Below, in pieces: positions 24,343-33,321 of a stretch of DNA of 64,000 bases. The notes beneath the pieces are model-generated. The model was given only the letters and a program-made list of their open reading frames with translations. It had not been told where the DNA came from and ran no database searches. Origin of the DNA: Cellulomonas sp. URHE0023 (GTDB lineage: Bacteria > Actinomycetota > Actinomycetes > Actinomycetales > Cellulomonadaceae); assembly GCF_000688475.1 (NCBI RefSeq), contig NZ_JIAN01000005.1:1674001-1738000 (forward strand). Direction: 5' to 3'. Within the stretch, counting starts at the first letter, position 1; each line of letters opens with the position of its first letter. The position numbers and the translations under genes are program-made.

Positions 24343-25761
24343 ATGAAGCTCACGAAGGTGCTGGCGACAGGCGTCGCCGGTGCACTCCTGGCCGGGATCG
24401 CTGGTGTCGCGATGGCGACGTCGGCGTCCGCCGCCGACTTCGGTCCGGCGGTCACCGGTGACATCCTGTGGTTTGACGCCCAGTCGACGGGTCTGCTCGA
24501 CTCGACGCTGACCTCGGCGAACCAGGTGGACGGCTCGCTGCAGCCGGACGCTGTCGCCCGCCCGTGGAAGACGCTGGCCCTCAGCGCCAGCTGCCCGGCC
24601 GGCACCCTGACGATCCAGCCGTACGTGCACATCCCGGCGCCCGGTCCTGAGATCGACTGGGACGCGGTGTCCATGGCCGCCTCGGTCGACACCAAGGACG
24701 CGCAGGGCCGCTTCTACGACTCGGACCCTGACCAGCTGGCCGACCGGATGAACAAGCCGCAGATCCGCGCGTACGCCACGGCACAGGGCGGCACCGCCAC
24801 CCTCCCGTACGTCGTCGTGTGCCAGGGCACGGCCGGCGCGCCGCTCGGCCACTTCACCACCCCGCTGACCGTGCACGTCACGGCGCCGTCGCCCACCACG
24901 GCGATCACCTACTCGATCCCGAAGGCCTCGCTGCCGACGCGCGACGGCGGCTGGGACTCCACCGGTCCGGTCGTGACGGCGACGACGACGGACCTCATGG
25001 CCGCCGCCTCCGGCGCCGACCTCGTGCTCACCGCCAACGTCGCCCCGTCTGCGGCGGCCGGGACGGTGACCTTCAAGGAGGGTGCGACCGTCCTGGGCTC
25101 CGGCTCGGTCTCGAGCGGCGTCGCCACCCAGACGGTCACCGCGCCCAGTGCGGGTGACCACGCCTACACGGCGTCCTTCGAACCGAGCGACACCGCAGCC
25201 TTCGGCCCGTCGTCGGGTTCCCAGACCTACACCGTCGTCGTCGGACCGAACGGTCAGCTGACCGTCACGCTCACCGTTCCGGCGGCTCCGGTCGTGGACG
25301 GCGCGCTGACCTTCTCGGTCCCGACCGCAGCCGTCGCCCTGTCGGGTCAGCGGGACACGGGCAACACGCGCATCACCGCCACCGCCCAGCTGGGTGGAAT
25401 CACGGTCAACGACACCCGCCGTGACGGACTGCTCGCCGGCTGGAAGGTCAACGTCCAGGCGTCCGACTTCACCGGTGCCAAGGGCACGCTGAACGCCAAG
25501 TACCTCGGGTGGACCCCGGCGTTGCCGACCATCACCAAGGAGACCGCAGGCACGCTGGCCGTCCAGGCGGGGTCCGGCGTGACCTCGGCGCTCGACGACG
25601 CGAAGAGCACCGGCCTCGGGGCGAGCAAGACGCTCGCAGCGACGACCGGCACCGGTCGTGGGACCACCGCACTGGCGGCGGCGCTGAACCTGGCGATCCC
25701 CGCCGCGACCGCCGAGGGTTCGTACACCTCGACGATCACCGTGACGCTCGTCAGCAACTGA
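24343..25761 (+). CDS. secreted Ig-like protein with C-terminal WxL-like domain (B)
   Basis: A 472-residue paralogue of the protein at 21118. Signal peptide cleaved near ASA-ADFG; shared N-terminal domain (about 31-205, with the same two cysteines); one Ig-like domain (about 214-301); C-terminal WxL-like domain (about 302-472). The last part is the clearer WxL match: ITVNDTRRDGLLAGWKV gives a W-x-V step, and GSYTSTITVTLVSN ends the protein where WxL domains have YxxTLTWxL. The start has GAAGGATCCTCG upstream as ribosome site. Followed by a strong hairpin and then a second DUF916-like gene. Likely exported and cell-wall-associated. Confidence 0.78.
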   Translation: MKLTKVLATGVAGALLAGIAGVAMATSASAADFGPAVTGDILWFDAQSTGLLDSTLTSANQVDGSLQPDAVARPWKTLALSASCPAGTLTIQPYVHIPAPGPEIDWDAVSMAASVDTKDAQGRFYDSDPDQLADRMNKPQIRAYATAQGGTATLPYVVVCQGTAGAPLGHFTTPLTVHVTAPSPTTAITYSIPKASLPTRDGGWDSTGPVVTATTTDLMAAASGADLVLTANVAPSAAAGTVTFKEGATVLGSGSVSSGVATQTVTAPSAGDHAYTASFEPSDTAAFGPSSGSQTYTVVVGPNGQLTVTLTVPAAPVVDGALTFSVPTAAVALSGQRDTGNTRITATAQLGGITVNDTRRDGLLAGWKVNVQASDFTGAKGTLNAKYLGWTPALPTITKETAGTLAVQAGSGVTSALDDAKSTGLGASKTLAATTGTGRGTTALAAALNLAIPAATAEGSYTSTITVTLVSN

Positions 25762-25767
25762 GCAAGA

Positions 25768-25805
25768 GAGGTGGTGGGGCGCGGGCGACCGCGCCCCACC
25801 ACCTC
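25768..25805 (+). terminator. 16-bp hairpin after Ig/WxL-like gene B
   Basis: Arms 25768-25783 (GAGGTGGTGGGGCGCG) and 25790-25805 are exactly complementary around the loop GGCGAC, the same loop as in the hairpin at 21004. It starts seven bases after the stop codon. The next gene begins 39 bases further, so read-through or a promoter inside this short gap is needed for it. Confidence 0.75.
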
Positions 25806-25843
25806 GCCGTCGTCACACCCCACCGCGCTTCGAGGAGCAGTTC

Positions 25844-27388
25844 ATGTTCGTTGCCTCCCGACCCGGCACACGTGTCGTGGTCCCGCTGCTCGTCGCGCTG
25901 GCCGCGCTCGTGCTGGGGCCGCTCGCGGGAACGGCCACGGCCGAGGAGGGCACGGCCGCCTGGTCAGTGACCCCGACGACCGCCGACGGCGCCGCCGACA
26001 CCCGGACGCGGATCGACATCCAGCTCGACCCAGGCGGGACCACGCATGACCAGGTGCTCGTCGCCAACGCCTCGACCGCCGAGCAGACGTTCACCGTGTA
26101 CGCGGCCGACGCCTTCAACACGGCGGACGGCGGGTACGACCTGCTGGCTGCTGCGACGCCGTCCACGGACGTCGGGACCTGGGTCACGGTGGCCGCGCCG
26201 ACCGTGACCGTCCCCGCACTGGGCACTGCCGTCGTCGGGTTCGACGTGACCGCGCCGGCAGGTGCGACACCGGGCGACCACGCCGGAGGGATCGTCGTGT
26301 CGCTGGCCAGCGTGGCCACGGGGAACGACGGGGTCGTGATCGACTCGCGGGTCGCCGTGCGGCTCGCCGTGCGCATCTCGGGTGAGCTGACTCCCGCCCT
26401 CGAGGTCCGCAACGTGTCGGCGTCGTCCGCCGGCAGCCTGGTGCCTTTCGGCGCGAGCGCCAGCACCGTGACGTACGACCTCGTCAACACGGGGAACGTC
26501 AAGATCGTCGGCACGCCGCGTGTGCGGGTCACCGGGCCGTTCGGTGTCGGGACGACCGAGGTGGAGTCGGCGAACAGCGCCGAGGTCCTTCCCGGGCAGT
26601 CGTTCGCCGTCAAGACCGAGGTGCCCGGGGTCGCCCCGCTCGTCGTCATGACCGCGACGGTGGACGTCGACATGGTCGCAGCACCGGGGCCTGAGACGGA
26701 GATCCCACTGACCAGCAGCACCGCGCGCGGCGTCTTCCCCTCCGTTCCGTGGACCGGCCTGCTGGTCGTGCTCCTTGTCCTGGGCGCTGTGGCGCTCGTC
26801 GTGTGGCGGCGCAGGAAGCGCCGCGAGGAGGCGGAGCGGCTCTGGGCCCAGATGGTGGCCGAGTCGGGGCGTCGGGGAGCTCCGGTCGGCACGCCTCCGC
26901 AGCCGTCGACTCTCGCTGTCTCGCTGATCGCCGCCCTCGTGCTCGCCGGTCCTCTCGTGGGGCTGGGATCCGGCTTGCACGCCGAGGACAACCACGACGG
27001 CTCCGTGACGTTGCAGGTACCGCAGGCGCCCGGTCCGAAGGGGTCGACCACCGGGTCCTTGTCCGGGGCGTCGGGCGCGCACCACCGTGGCGGCACCTCC
27101 GCCGGCTCGACGCAGCCGGTGGACCAGCTCGAGGACGCCGGTGGCGCCGGCGTCGCTGAGAGCGCCGGCGGACCGACGAGCGCGCCGACGGCGCAGGCCT
27201 CGGCTCCCGACACCGTCTGGAACCCGGCGCGCGGCTGGAGCCCTGTGCAGTGGCTGCTGGTCATCATGGCCGGCGTCGGAGCCGCAGTCGCCGGTGGGCT
27301 CGCGCTCAGGGCTCGCTCGGCGCGCGTCCGGACCGCCAGCGCCGCAGCCACCGTCAACGCAGGCGCGGTCGCCGGGGGTGTCGCATGA
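25844..27388 (+). CDS. DUF916-like membrane protein B with extended C-terminus
   Basis: A 514-residue protein. Signal peptide ([19 protein letters not shown]) and DUF916-like ectodomain ([69 protein letters not shown]) are followed by a first membrane helix (about 303-323) and [13 protein letters not shown]. Unlike its paralogue at 23074 it continues with a second helix (about 357-375), a Gly/Ser/Thr-rich segment and a third helix (about 467-487), looking like a small second membrane protein fused on. An AGGAG site supports the start. Its last bases overlap the start of the PstB-like gene (ATGA), physically tying the WxL-type module to the transporter ATPase. Confidence 0.78.
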   Translation: MFVASRPGTRVVVPLLVALAALVLGPLAGTATAEEGTAAWSVTPTTADGAADTRTRIDIQLDPGGTTHDQVLVANASTAEQTFTVYAADAFNTADGGYDLLAAATPSTDVGTWVTVAAPTVTVPALGTAVVGFDVTAPAGATPGDHAGGIVVSLASVATGNDGVVIDSRVAVRLAVRISGELTPALEVRNVSASSAGSLVPFGASASTVTYDLVNTGNVKIVGTPRVRVTGPFGVGTTEVESANSAEVLPGQSFAVKTEVPGVAPLVVMTATVDVDMVAAPGPETEIPLTSSTARGVFPSVPWTGLLVVLLVLGAVALVVWRRRKRREEAERLWAQMVAESGRRGAPVGTPPQPSTLAVSLIAALVLAGPLVGLGSGLHAEDNHDGSVTLQVPQAPGPKGSTTGSLSGASGAHHRGGTSAGSTQPVDQLEDAGGAGVAESAGGPTSAPTAQASAPDTVWNPARGWSPVQWLLVIMAGVGAAVAGGLALRARSARVRTASAAATVNAGAVAGGVA

Positions 27389-28374
27389 ACCGGCTGACCG
27401 GCCAGACGCCGGACCAGGGGCCGGAGTCCGAGCCGACGCACCAGGCGACCCAGACGGTCGTCCTGGCACCGGTCGACGCGGAGGCGTGGACTGCGCCGAC
27501 CCCGATCCCGAGCGCGGAACCTTCTCAGGACTACGACCGGGAGCCGAACCGCCGCGTCTCGCGGAGGGCCGCTGCGCCCCAGGCCATCGAGCCGCGAGGG
27601 CTGGCAGACCTGCGTGGTCAGGAGATCTCGGCGTGGTTCGGTGACCATCTCGTCCTCGACTCGGTGTCCCTGACGATGCCTGCCGGAGCGGTCACCGCGT
27701 TGATCGGACCCTCCGGCTGTGGCAAGTCGACGTTCCTGCGCATCCTCAACCGGATGCACGAGCTGGTGCCGAGTGCGGCCATGGCCGGCAAGGTGCTGCT
27801 GGACGGCCAGGACATCTACGACCCTGCGCGCAGGCTGGTGGATGCCCGACGGCAGATCGGGATGGTCTTCCAGAAGCCGAACCCGTTCCCGGCGATGTCG
27901 ATCTACGACAACGTCGTCGCCGGTCTGAAGCTGACCGGCGTGAAGGTGTCGCGGAGCGAGAAGGACCACCTGGTCGAGAGCAGCCTGACCAAGGCGGGGC
28001 TCTGGTCGGAGGTCCGCAGCCGGCTCCAGTCCCCGGGGGGCGGGCTCTCGGGCGGTCAGCAGCAGCGGCTGTGCATCGCACGCTCGCTGGCCGTGCAGCC
28101 GCGCGTGCTTCTCATGGACGAGCCGTGCTCCGCACTCGACCCCACGTCCACGCGCGTGATCGAGGAGACGATGATGTCGCTGCAGAAGGAGGTGACGATC
28201 GTCATCGTCACGCACAACATGCAGCAGGCGGCGCGGGTCTCGCAGCAGTGCGCGTTCTTCCTCGCCTCGCAGGGGACGCCGGGCGTCATCGTCGAGCATG
28301 GGGACACGCGCGCGATCTTCGAGTCGCCGCAGGACGAGCGCACGGAGGCGTACGTGAACGGCCACTTCGGCTGA
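27385..28374 (+). CDS. Pst-like ABC transporter ATPase, PstB type, with N-terminal extension
   Basis: A 329-residue ATPase of the phosphate-importer class: Walker [10 protein letters not shown] (108-116), Q-loop [10 protein letters not shown], signature LSGGQQQRL, Walker [16 protein letters not shown], and the H-loop [14 protein letters not shown]. PstB-specific features include [10 protein letters not shown] and a closing [10 protein letters not shown]. Compared with normal PstB (~255 aa) it has about 75 extra N-terminal residues, acidic and Pro-rich, likely disordered. It is the only ATPase in the cluster and so the natural partner of the PstC/PstA-like permeases at 12279-14449. Confidence 0.9.
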   Translation: MNRLTGQTPDQGPESEPTHQATQTVVLAPVDAEAWTAPTPIPSAEPSQDYDREPNRRVSRRAAAPQAIEPRGLADLRGQEISAWFGDHLVLDSVSLTMPAGAVTALIGPSGCGKSTFLRILNRMHELVPSAAMAGKVLLDGQDIYDPARRLVDARRQIGMVFQKPNPFPAMSIYDNVVAGLKLTGVKVSRSEKDHLVESSLTKAGLWSEVRSRLQSPGGGLSGGQQQRLCIARSLAVQPRVLLMDEPCSALDPTSTRVIEETMMSLQKEVTIVIVTHNMQQAARVSQQCAFFLASQGTPGVIVEHGDTRAIFESPQDERTEAYVNGHFG

Positions 28375-28509
28375 CGCGGCACAGGAGAGCCGTCGCGCGC
28401 GGTAGCGGTCCTCCGACGAGGACGTGCCCGAGCGGCCCCCGACAGCTCGCCGCCCGGGCAATCGGGTGATCCCGCCCGTGGATGTCCGGTTCGTCCGCAT
28501 GTGCGGGCC

Positions 28510-28565
28510 TGTGACGCCTGGGACTCGTGTGACAGGTGTTCACTTCTGAGGTTGTGCCCGGTAAC
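28510..28565 (+). promoter_or_regulatory. candidate promoter/regulatory region of the NlpC/P60 gene
   Basis: The 263-base gap before the NlpC/P60 gene holds two TGTGAC copies (28510 and 28528, 18 bases apart), then GTTCAC and GGTAACGT. Repeated GTNAC-type motifs are bound by MtrA, which controls cell-wall hydrolases such as ripA in other actinobacteria, so MtrA control is possible. Matching was by eye and the spacing is not the classical one. Confidence 0.25.
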
Positions 28566-28637
28566 GTCCCCGAGGGCGGCCACCTGGTCGCGCTCGAGGA
28601 ATCGTGGCCGGACTGCCGGCCGTCCGGCTGGAGGAAC

Positions 28638-30047
28638 GTGAGCCCGCACGCCGCATCCCGATACCGACGTTCGTCGGTCGTCGTGACGGCCGCGCTCGTC
28701 GGGGCTCTCCTCATCGGCGCTGCCTCGGACGTCGCCGCCGCACCCCCGCAGCCCTCCCCGCCGTCGGCGCAGGACGTGCAGGACGCCAAGGGTGCGGTCG
28801 CCGCGGCGTCGCGGTCCGTCGCCGGGATGGAGGTCCGCCTCGCGCAGCTGAGCGCGACCACCGACGCGGCGAACCTCAAGGTCCAGCAGGCCGGTGAGGC
28901 CTACACGCAGGCCGTCACGGACGCCGACGCGGCAGCGCAGGCGTCGGCCGCGGCCGCGCAGGCGTCCGAGGACGCCGACGCCGCCGCGGAGGTCGCACGT
29001 CGACAGCTCGTCGCGATCGTGCGGGAGATCGCGCGCTCCGGTGGCTCCACCGACATGCTCCAGGCGCTGCTGTCGGCGGACGGCTTCCAGGACGTCGCCA
29101 GCCGCAGCTCGGCCCTGGACCGGATCAGCGGCAAGACCGACGAGGCCGTGCAGCAGTACCGCGCCTCGCAGCTCGTCTCGACCACGCTCGCCGAGCGCGC
29201 CACCACGGCCGCCGACGTCGCAGCGGCCGCGAAGACTGCCGCCGAGGACGCGCTGAAGGGTGCCCAGCAGGCCCAGGCCGACGCGGAGCAGGCGCAGGAC
29301 GACGCCGCCGCGGAGCGGGACACCCTGATCGACCAGCTCGCCGCGGCCCGCGAGACGAGCGCGGACGTCGAGCGCGCCCGCCAGGACTACCTCGACCAGC
29401 AGCGTCGAGAGCGTGAGGACGCAGCAGCCCAGGCGGCCGCGCTCCGGGCGGCACCGGTGGCCGCGGCGCCCGTCGTTGCTCCCGTGGCGCCCGTCGCGCC
29501 GCCCGTGAGTGGTGGCGGTGCGGCGGCAACGAGCCCGCCGGCCACGACCCCTCCCGCGGTGACGACGCCACCGGTCAGCGCTCCTCCAGTCACGGCACCG
29601 CCGACCACGGCCCCTCCGGTGGTGGCACCGCCGAGCACGGCCTACGGCCTCGGAACGGGGACGTCGCGCGGCTCAGCGGGGGGCGGCGCGGACGCGCTCG
29701 CGTGGGCCCAGACGAAGATCGGCCTCCCGTACGTCTGGGCGGCCGCCGGCCCGGACGCCTTCGACTGCTCCGGCCTGACCATGACCGCTTGGAAGGCGGC
29801 GGGTGGCGTCAACCTCGCACGCACGTCGCGCGACCAGTACAAGCAGGTGCTGAAGATCAGCTACAACGACCTGCGTCCCGGAGACCTCGTCTTCTGGTCC
29901 ACCGACGCAGGCGACCCCAACGAGATCTACCACGTGGCGATGTGGGCGGGCGGCGGCTCGATCATGGAGGCCCCGCAGCCGGGGACCCCGCTGCGGGTGA
30001 CCAAGATGCGCTGGGGCTCGACCATGCCGTTCGCCGGCCGTCCGTAG
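28638..30047 (+). CDS. secreted coiled-coil NlpC/P60 peptidoglycan endopeptidase
   Basis: A 469-residue exported hydrolase. Signal peptide (VVVTAALVGALLIGAASDVAAA); a long Ala/Gln/Asp-rich coiled coil (about 40-260, RipA/CwlO-like); a Pro/Thr/Val linker with repeated TTPP/TAPP motifs; and an NlpC/P60 domain in the last ~120 residues. Catalytic Cys is in DAFDCSGLTM and His in IYHVAMWAGG. It should cut peptide stems of peptidoglycan, and the coiled coil usually keeps such enzymes inactive until a partner binds. The GTG at 28638 was chosen because the signal peptide follows and GGAGG lies just upstream (a tight three-base spacing). Confidence 0.88.
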   Translation: MSPHAASRYRRSSVVVTAALVGALLIGAASDVAAAPPQPSPPSAQDVQDAKGAVAAASRSVAGMEVRLAQLSATTDAANLKVQQAGEAYTQAVTDADAAAQASAAAAQASEDADAAAEVARRQLVAIVREIARSGGSTDMLQALLSADGFQDVASRSSALDRISGKTDEAVQQYRASQLVSTTLAERATTAADVAAAAKTAAEDALKGAQQAQADAEQAQDDAAAERDTLIDQLAAARETSADVERARQDYLDQQRREREDAAAQAAALRAAPVAAAPVVAPVAPVAPPVSGGGAAATSPPATTPPAVTTPPVSAPPVTAPPTTAPPVVAPPSTAYGLGTGTSRGSAGGGADALAWAQTKIGLPYVWAAAGPDAFDCSGLTMTAWKAAGGVNLARTSRDQYKQVLKISYNDLRPGDLVFWSTDAGDPNEIYHVAMWAGGGSIMEAPQPGTPLRVTKMRWGSTMPFAGRP

Positions 30048-30056
30048 CAGCAGGCA

Positions 30057-30094
30057 CGTACCGCAACGCCCGCACCTACGGACGCTGCGGTACG
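30057..30094. terminator. bidirectional hairpin between convergent NlpC/P60 and ppa genes
   Basis: CGTACCGCA (30057-30065) pairs exactly with TGCGGTACG (30086-30094). It fills the 53-base gap between two convergent stop codons and could serve both. Confidence 0.6.
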
Positions 30095-30100
30095 ACGGGC

Positions 30101-30598
30101 TCAGTGGCCGTAGTAGTTGGTGTCGATGGCGCGCTGGCGGCTGCGCTCGATCTCGGCCTCGGCCTCGATGCGGTCCGTCCAGTGGGCGCCCTCGACCGAC
30201 TTGCCGGGCTCCAGGTCCTTGTACACCTCGAAGAAGTGCTGGATCTCGAGCCGGTGGAAGTCCGAGACGTCGTCGATGTCCTGGCGCCACGCGGCACGCT
30301 GGTCACCGGTGGGCACGCACAGGACCTTGTCGTCGCCGCCGGCCTCGTCGCGCATGCGGAACATGCCCAGGGCGCGGCAGCGGATCAGGCAGCCGGGGAA
30401 CGTGGGCTCCTCCAGCAGCACCAGTGCGTCCAACGGGTCGCCGTCCTCACCGAGGGTGCCCTCGATGAAGCCGTAGTCGTCGGGGTAGCGCGTCGAGGTG
30501 AACAGCATCCTGTCGAGCCGGATACGCCCCGTCGCGTGGTCCACCTCGTACTTGTTGCGCTGACCCTTGGGGATCTCGATCGTGACGTCGAACTCCAC
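30101..30598 (-). CDS. ppa: inorganic pyrophosphatase
   Basis: A 165-residue family I soluble pyrophosphatase, hydrolysing PPi from biosynthesis. Core motifs: [13 protein letters not shown] at the N-terminus, DDYGFIEGT, the metal-binding [12 protein letters not shown], and the C-terminal [13 protein letters not shown]. Length is normal. The GTG start is supported by GGAGGAG six bases upstream. It is divergent from dacB, the same arrangement as in many actinobacteria. Confidence 0.97.
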   Translation of the reverse strand: MEFDVTIEIPKGQRNKYEVDHATGRIRLDRMLFTSTRYPDDYGFIEGTLGEDGDPLDALVLLEEPTFPGCLIRCRALGMFRMRDEAGGDDKVLCVPTGDQRAAWRQDIDDVSDFHRLEIQHFFEVYKDLEPGKSVEGAHWTDRIEAEAEIERSRQRAIDTNYYGH

Positions 30599-30751
30599 AG
30601 CTCTCCTCCGCCCCGCGTCCGCGCCCGGGGTTCCGGGACCGGCGGTCGCAGCGACACTCGTCAGTGCGGCGCGCCGGGTGTCAGGGGCGCCATCGTCTCG
30701 GACAGTAGTCTGTCGCACCGAACGGCTGGGAACGAGCGGGACGGGGTGATC

Positions 30752-32164
30752 ATGGCCACAGCGGGCAGAGTCGTCGGCTCGGCCCTGCTCGTCGTGGTCC
30801 TCGCCGCAGGCGCCTACGCGACGGCGGACGCCTACGACGTGGTTCCGGGTCTGGTCACCCTGGCACCCGAGCCGGCGCCGCCGAGCCCGTTCCCGACCGC
30901 ACCGGGTGCCGTCGAGCCGGCGGCGCTCCAGCCAGCACTGACCGCCCTGGACCCGCAGGCGCCGGTGCCGGGCGCAGCTCAGCTCCAGCTCGTCGTCAAC
31001 GGGCTCGTCGCCGATGCCCGCATGGGTGCCAGCGTCGGCGTCCTCGTGCAGGACCAGCTGACAGGGGAGACGCTCGCAGGCCATCTTCCCGACGACGGCC
31101 GCACGCCCGCGTCCACGGCGAAGCTGGTCACCGCCATCGCGAGCCTGAGCACCCTCAGCCCCGACACGACCCTGCCGACGACGGTCGTGCGGGGCGACGG
31201 CAACCGGATCGTCCTGGTCGGCGGTGGCGACATGATGCTCGCGGCCGGCGAGGGTGACCCTGCGGCGACAGAGGGCCACGCCGGCTTGGCGGACCTGGCC
31301 GCGCAGACCGCCAAGGCCCTGCAGCTCGAGGGGGCCACGACCGTCGAGCTCGGCGTCGACGACACCTTGTTCGCGGCCCCGACCCTGAACCCGGCCTGGG
31401 CCGTCCCCGACATCGCCGCAGGGTTCGTCGCGCCGGTGACGGCGCTCGCGGTGGACACCGCGAAGATCAGGTCCGGCGAGTACCCGCCGCGCTACGCGGA
31501 CCCCTCGATTGCGGCTGCCAAGACGTTCGCGGCACGGCTCGGCGAGAACGGGATCACGGTCGCCGGGCTCCCGTTCCGGGCGGACAAGCCGTCCGAGGGC
31601 CGCGAGATCGGCAGGGTGGAGTCGGCGACGCTCGACAAGGTCGTGCACCACTTCCTCGACACGTCCGACAACACGATCACCGAGGTCGTCTCGCGGCTGG
31701 TGGCGATCCACGAGGGCCTGCCCGCGACGTTCGACGGAGCGGCGGCGGCGGTGCTGCACGCCGTCGACGTGGCGGGCGTCGACACGTCGGGTGCGCACCT
31801 GGTCGACGCGTCGGGCCTCGGGGCCGGCTCCGTCCTGCCGCCCAGCCTGCTCACCGGGCTGGTGCGGCTCTCCACGGACCCGGCCCACCCGAACCTCAGG
31901 GACGTCGCGACGGGTATGCCGATCGGGGGCCTGACGGGCACGCTCTCCGACCGCTACTCGCAGTCGCAGGCCCGCGGCCTGGTCCGGGCCAAGACCGGGA
32001 GCCTGCCGCACGTGACCGCACTGTCCGGGACGGTCCTCGACGCCGACTCGCGCCAGCTCGTCTTCGCGGTGCTCGCCGACGCGACGCCGGACGGCGGGCA
32101 GTGGGCTCCGCGCGCGGCGATCGACGAGTTCGTCAGCACGCTCGCGGCGTGCGGTTGCCACTGA
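30752..32164 (+). CDS. dacB: D-alanyl-D-alanine carboxypeptidase/endopeptidase (PBP4-type)
   Basis: A 470-residue extracytoplasmic penicillin-binding protein of peptidase family S13. An N-terminal signal anchor ([19 protein letters not shown]) precedes the serine peptidase domain with SxxK in [13 protein letters not shown] in [10 protein letters not shown] and KTG in RAKTGSLPH. It trims terminal D-Ala from peptidoglycan stem peptides. A GTG two codons upstream (30746) is an alternative start. The order ppa-dacB-metalloprotease-tilS-hpt-ftsH is conserved in actinobacteria. Confidence 0.92.
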   Translation: MATAGRVVGSALLVVVLAAGAYATADAYDVVPGLVTLAPEPAPPSPFPTAPGAVEPAALQPALTALDPQAPVPGAAQLQLVVNGLVADARMGASVGVLVQDQLTGETLAGHLPDDGRTPASTAKLVTAIASLSTLSPDTTLPTTVVRGDGNRIVLVGGGDMMLAAGEGDPAATEGHAGLADLAAQTAKALQLEGATTVELGVDDTLFAAPTLNPAWAVPDIAAGFVAPVTALAVDTAKIRSGEYPPRYADPSIAAAKTFAARLGENGITVAGLPFRADKPSEGREIGRVESATLDKVVHHFLDTSDNTITEVVSRLVAIHEGLPATFDGAAAAVLHAVDVAGVDTSGAHLVDASGLGAGSVLPPSLLTGLVRLSTDPAHPNLRDVATGMPIGGLTGTLSDRYSQSQARGLVRAKTGSLPHVTALSGTVLDADSRQLVFAVLADATPDGGQWAPRAAIDEFVSTLAACGCH

Positions 32165-32261
32165 CGTCTGCTCGGGGCGGTCAGGGGTCGTCGTGGCGGC
32201 CGGGTTGCGCCGACGGCTGAACGCGCGCTGAGCGCGCGAGACCGGCGGATACCGTGGCGCT

Positions 32262-33308
32262 GTGGAGCCCTCGTCCAACGACCCGAGCGCCGGCCTCGTC
32301 GACTGGCCGCGCGCCGCGTCGATCGCGGGGCGGCTGGCCAAGCCTGGGCCCACCGCGGAGCGCGGACAGCTCGACGGCCTGGTGGAGGAGCTGCGCGACG
32401 CGGCGGGACGCGCGGCCGGCCACGTCGCCGCGATCACCAAGCTCACGGCCGCCGACGGTGCGGACCCGAAGGACGTGTCGAGGGTCCTCGTGGTGGACCG
32501 GCCGCACTGGGCGCGCGCGAACGCGGAGATGTTCGCCGTGATGACGGGCGGTGTGGAGGCGCCTTCGGGCCAGGGCGCGCGCATGGGCGGCGCGGTCCAG
32601 GTGGGCGGTGTGCTCGCGCTGCTGTCCAGCAAGGTGCTCGGCCAGTTCGACCCGTTCACGCCCCAGCCCGGGTTCCACGGCCGTCTGCTGCTGGTCGCCC
32701 CCAACGTGCTGCACCACGAGCGCAAGCTCAAGGTCGACTCGACGGACTTCCGGCTGTGGGTGGCGCTCCACGAGCAGACGCACGCCATGCAGTTCGCCGC
32801 CGCGCCCTGGCTCGCCGAGCACCTGCGCTCGCGCGCGGCCGAGCTCCTCGCGGACCTCACCGGAGACGCCGCACGCTCGGATCTCTTCGGGTCGGTCGCG
32901 CGTGCGTTCGGTGACGGCGGTGGCGGGATCCTCGATGCACTCTCGCCGCACCAGCGCACGGTCTTCGATGAGGTGGGAGCGGTGATGGCCGTCCTCGAGG
33001 GCCACGCGGACGTGACGATGGACGAGGTGGGCCGTTCGGTCGTCCCGACGGTCCGCACGATCCGCAAGGCCTTCGACGCGCGCCGGGACGAGGCGTCCAA
33101 GGGCAAGGGTCTGGACCAGGTCCTGCGCCGGGTGCTCGGCCTCGACGTCAAGCTCGCCCAGTACCGCGACGGCGCGAAGTTCGTCCGCGAGGTGCGCCGG
33201 TCGGTGGGGACCGTCGGGTTCAACGCGGTCTTCGAGTCGCCCGAGAACCTGCCGTTGCCGCAGGAGATCGCGGACCCGCGCGCGTGGGTGCGCCGGGTGC
33301 ACGCGTGA
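32262..33308 (+). CDS. zincin-like metalloprotease (F420-biosynthesis-associated family)
   Basis: A 348-residue protein of the zincin_2 family, often labelled coenzyme F420 biosynthesis-associated although no F420 role is proven. The metal-binding HExxH motif is HEQTH in [13 protein letters not shown], with a downstream Glu candidate in VLEGHADV. The opening [19 protein letters not shown] is typical of the family. No signal peptide. It sits between dacB and tilS as in mycobacteria. Substrate unknown. Confidence 0.85.
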   Translation: MEPSSNDPSAGLVDWPRAASIAGRLAKPGPTAERGQLDGLVEELRDAAGRAAGHVAAITKLTAADGADPKDVSRVLVVDRPHWARANAEMFAVMTGGVEAPSGQGARMGGAVQVGGVLALLSSKVLGQFDPFTPQPGFHGRLLLVAPNVLHHERKLKVDSTDFRLWVALHEQTHAMQFAAAPWLAEHLRSRAAELLADLTGDAARSDLFGSVARAFGDGGGGILDALSPHQRTVFDEVGAVMAVLEGHADVTMDEVGRSVVPTVRTIRKAFDARRDEASKGKGLDQVLRRVLGLDVKLAQYRDGAKFVREVRRSVGTVGFNAVFESPENLPLPQEIADPRAWVRRVHA

Positions 33309-33321
33309 GCCGGGGGCCCGG

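Noticed and set aside
12279..28374. Horizontally acquired island or prophage
   Set aside because: No integrase, transposase, tRNA boundary or obvious base-composition shift; GC and codon use match the flanks by eye.
28375..28637. c-di-AMP (ydaO-type) riboswitch before the NlpC/P60 gene
   Set aside because: Such riboswitches precede similar genes, but the characteristic conserved segments could not be found here.
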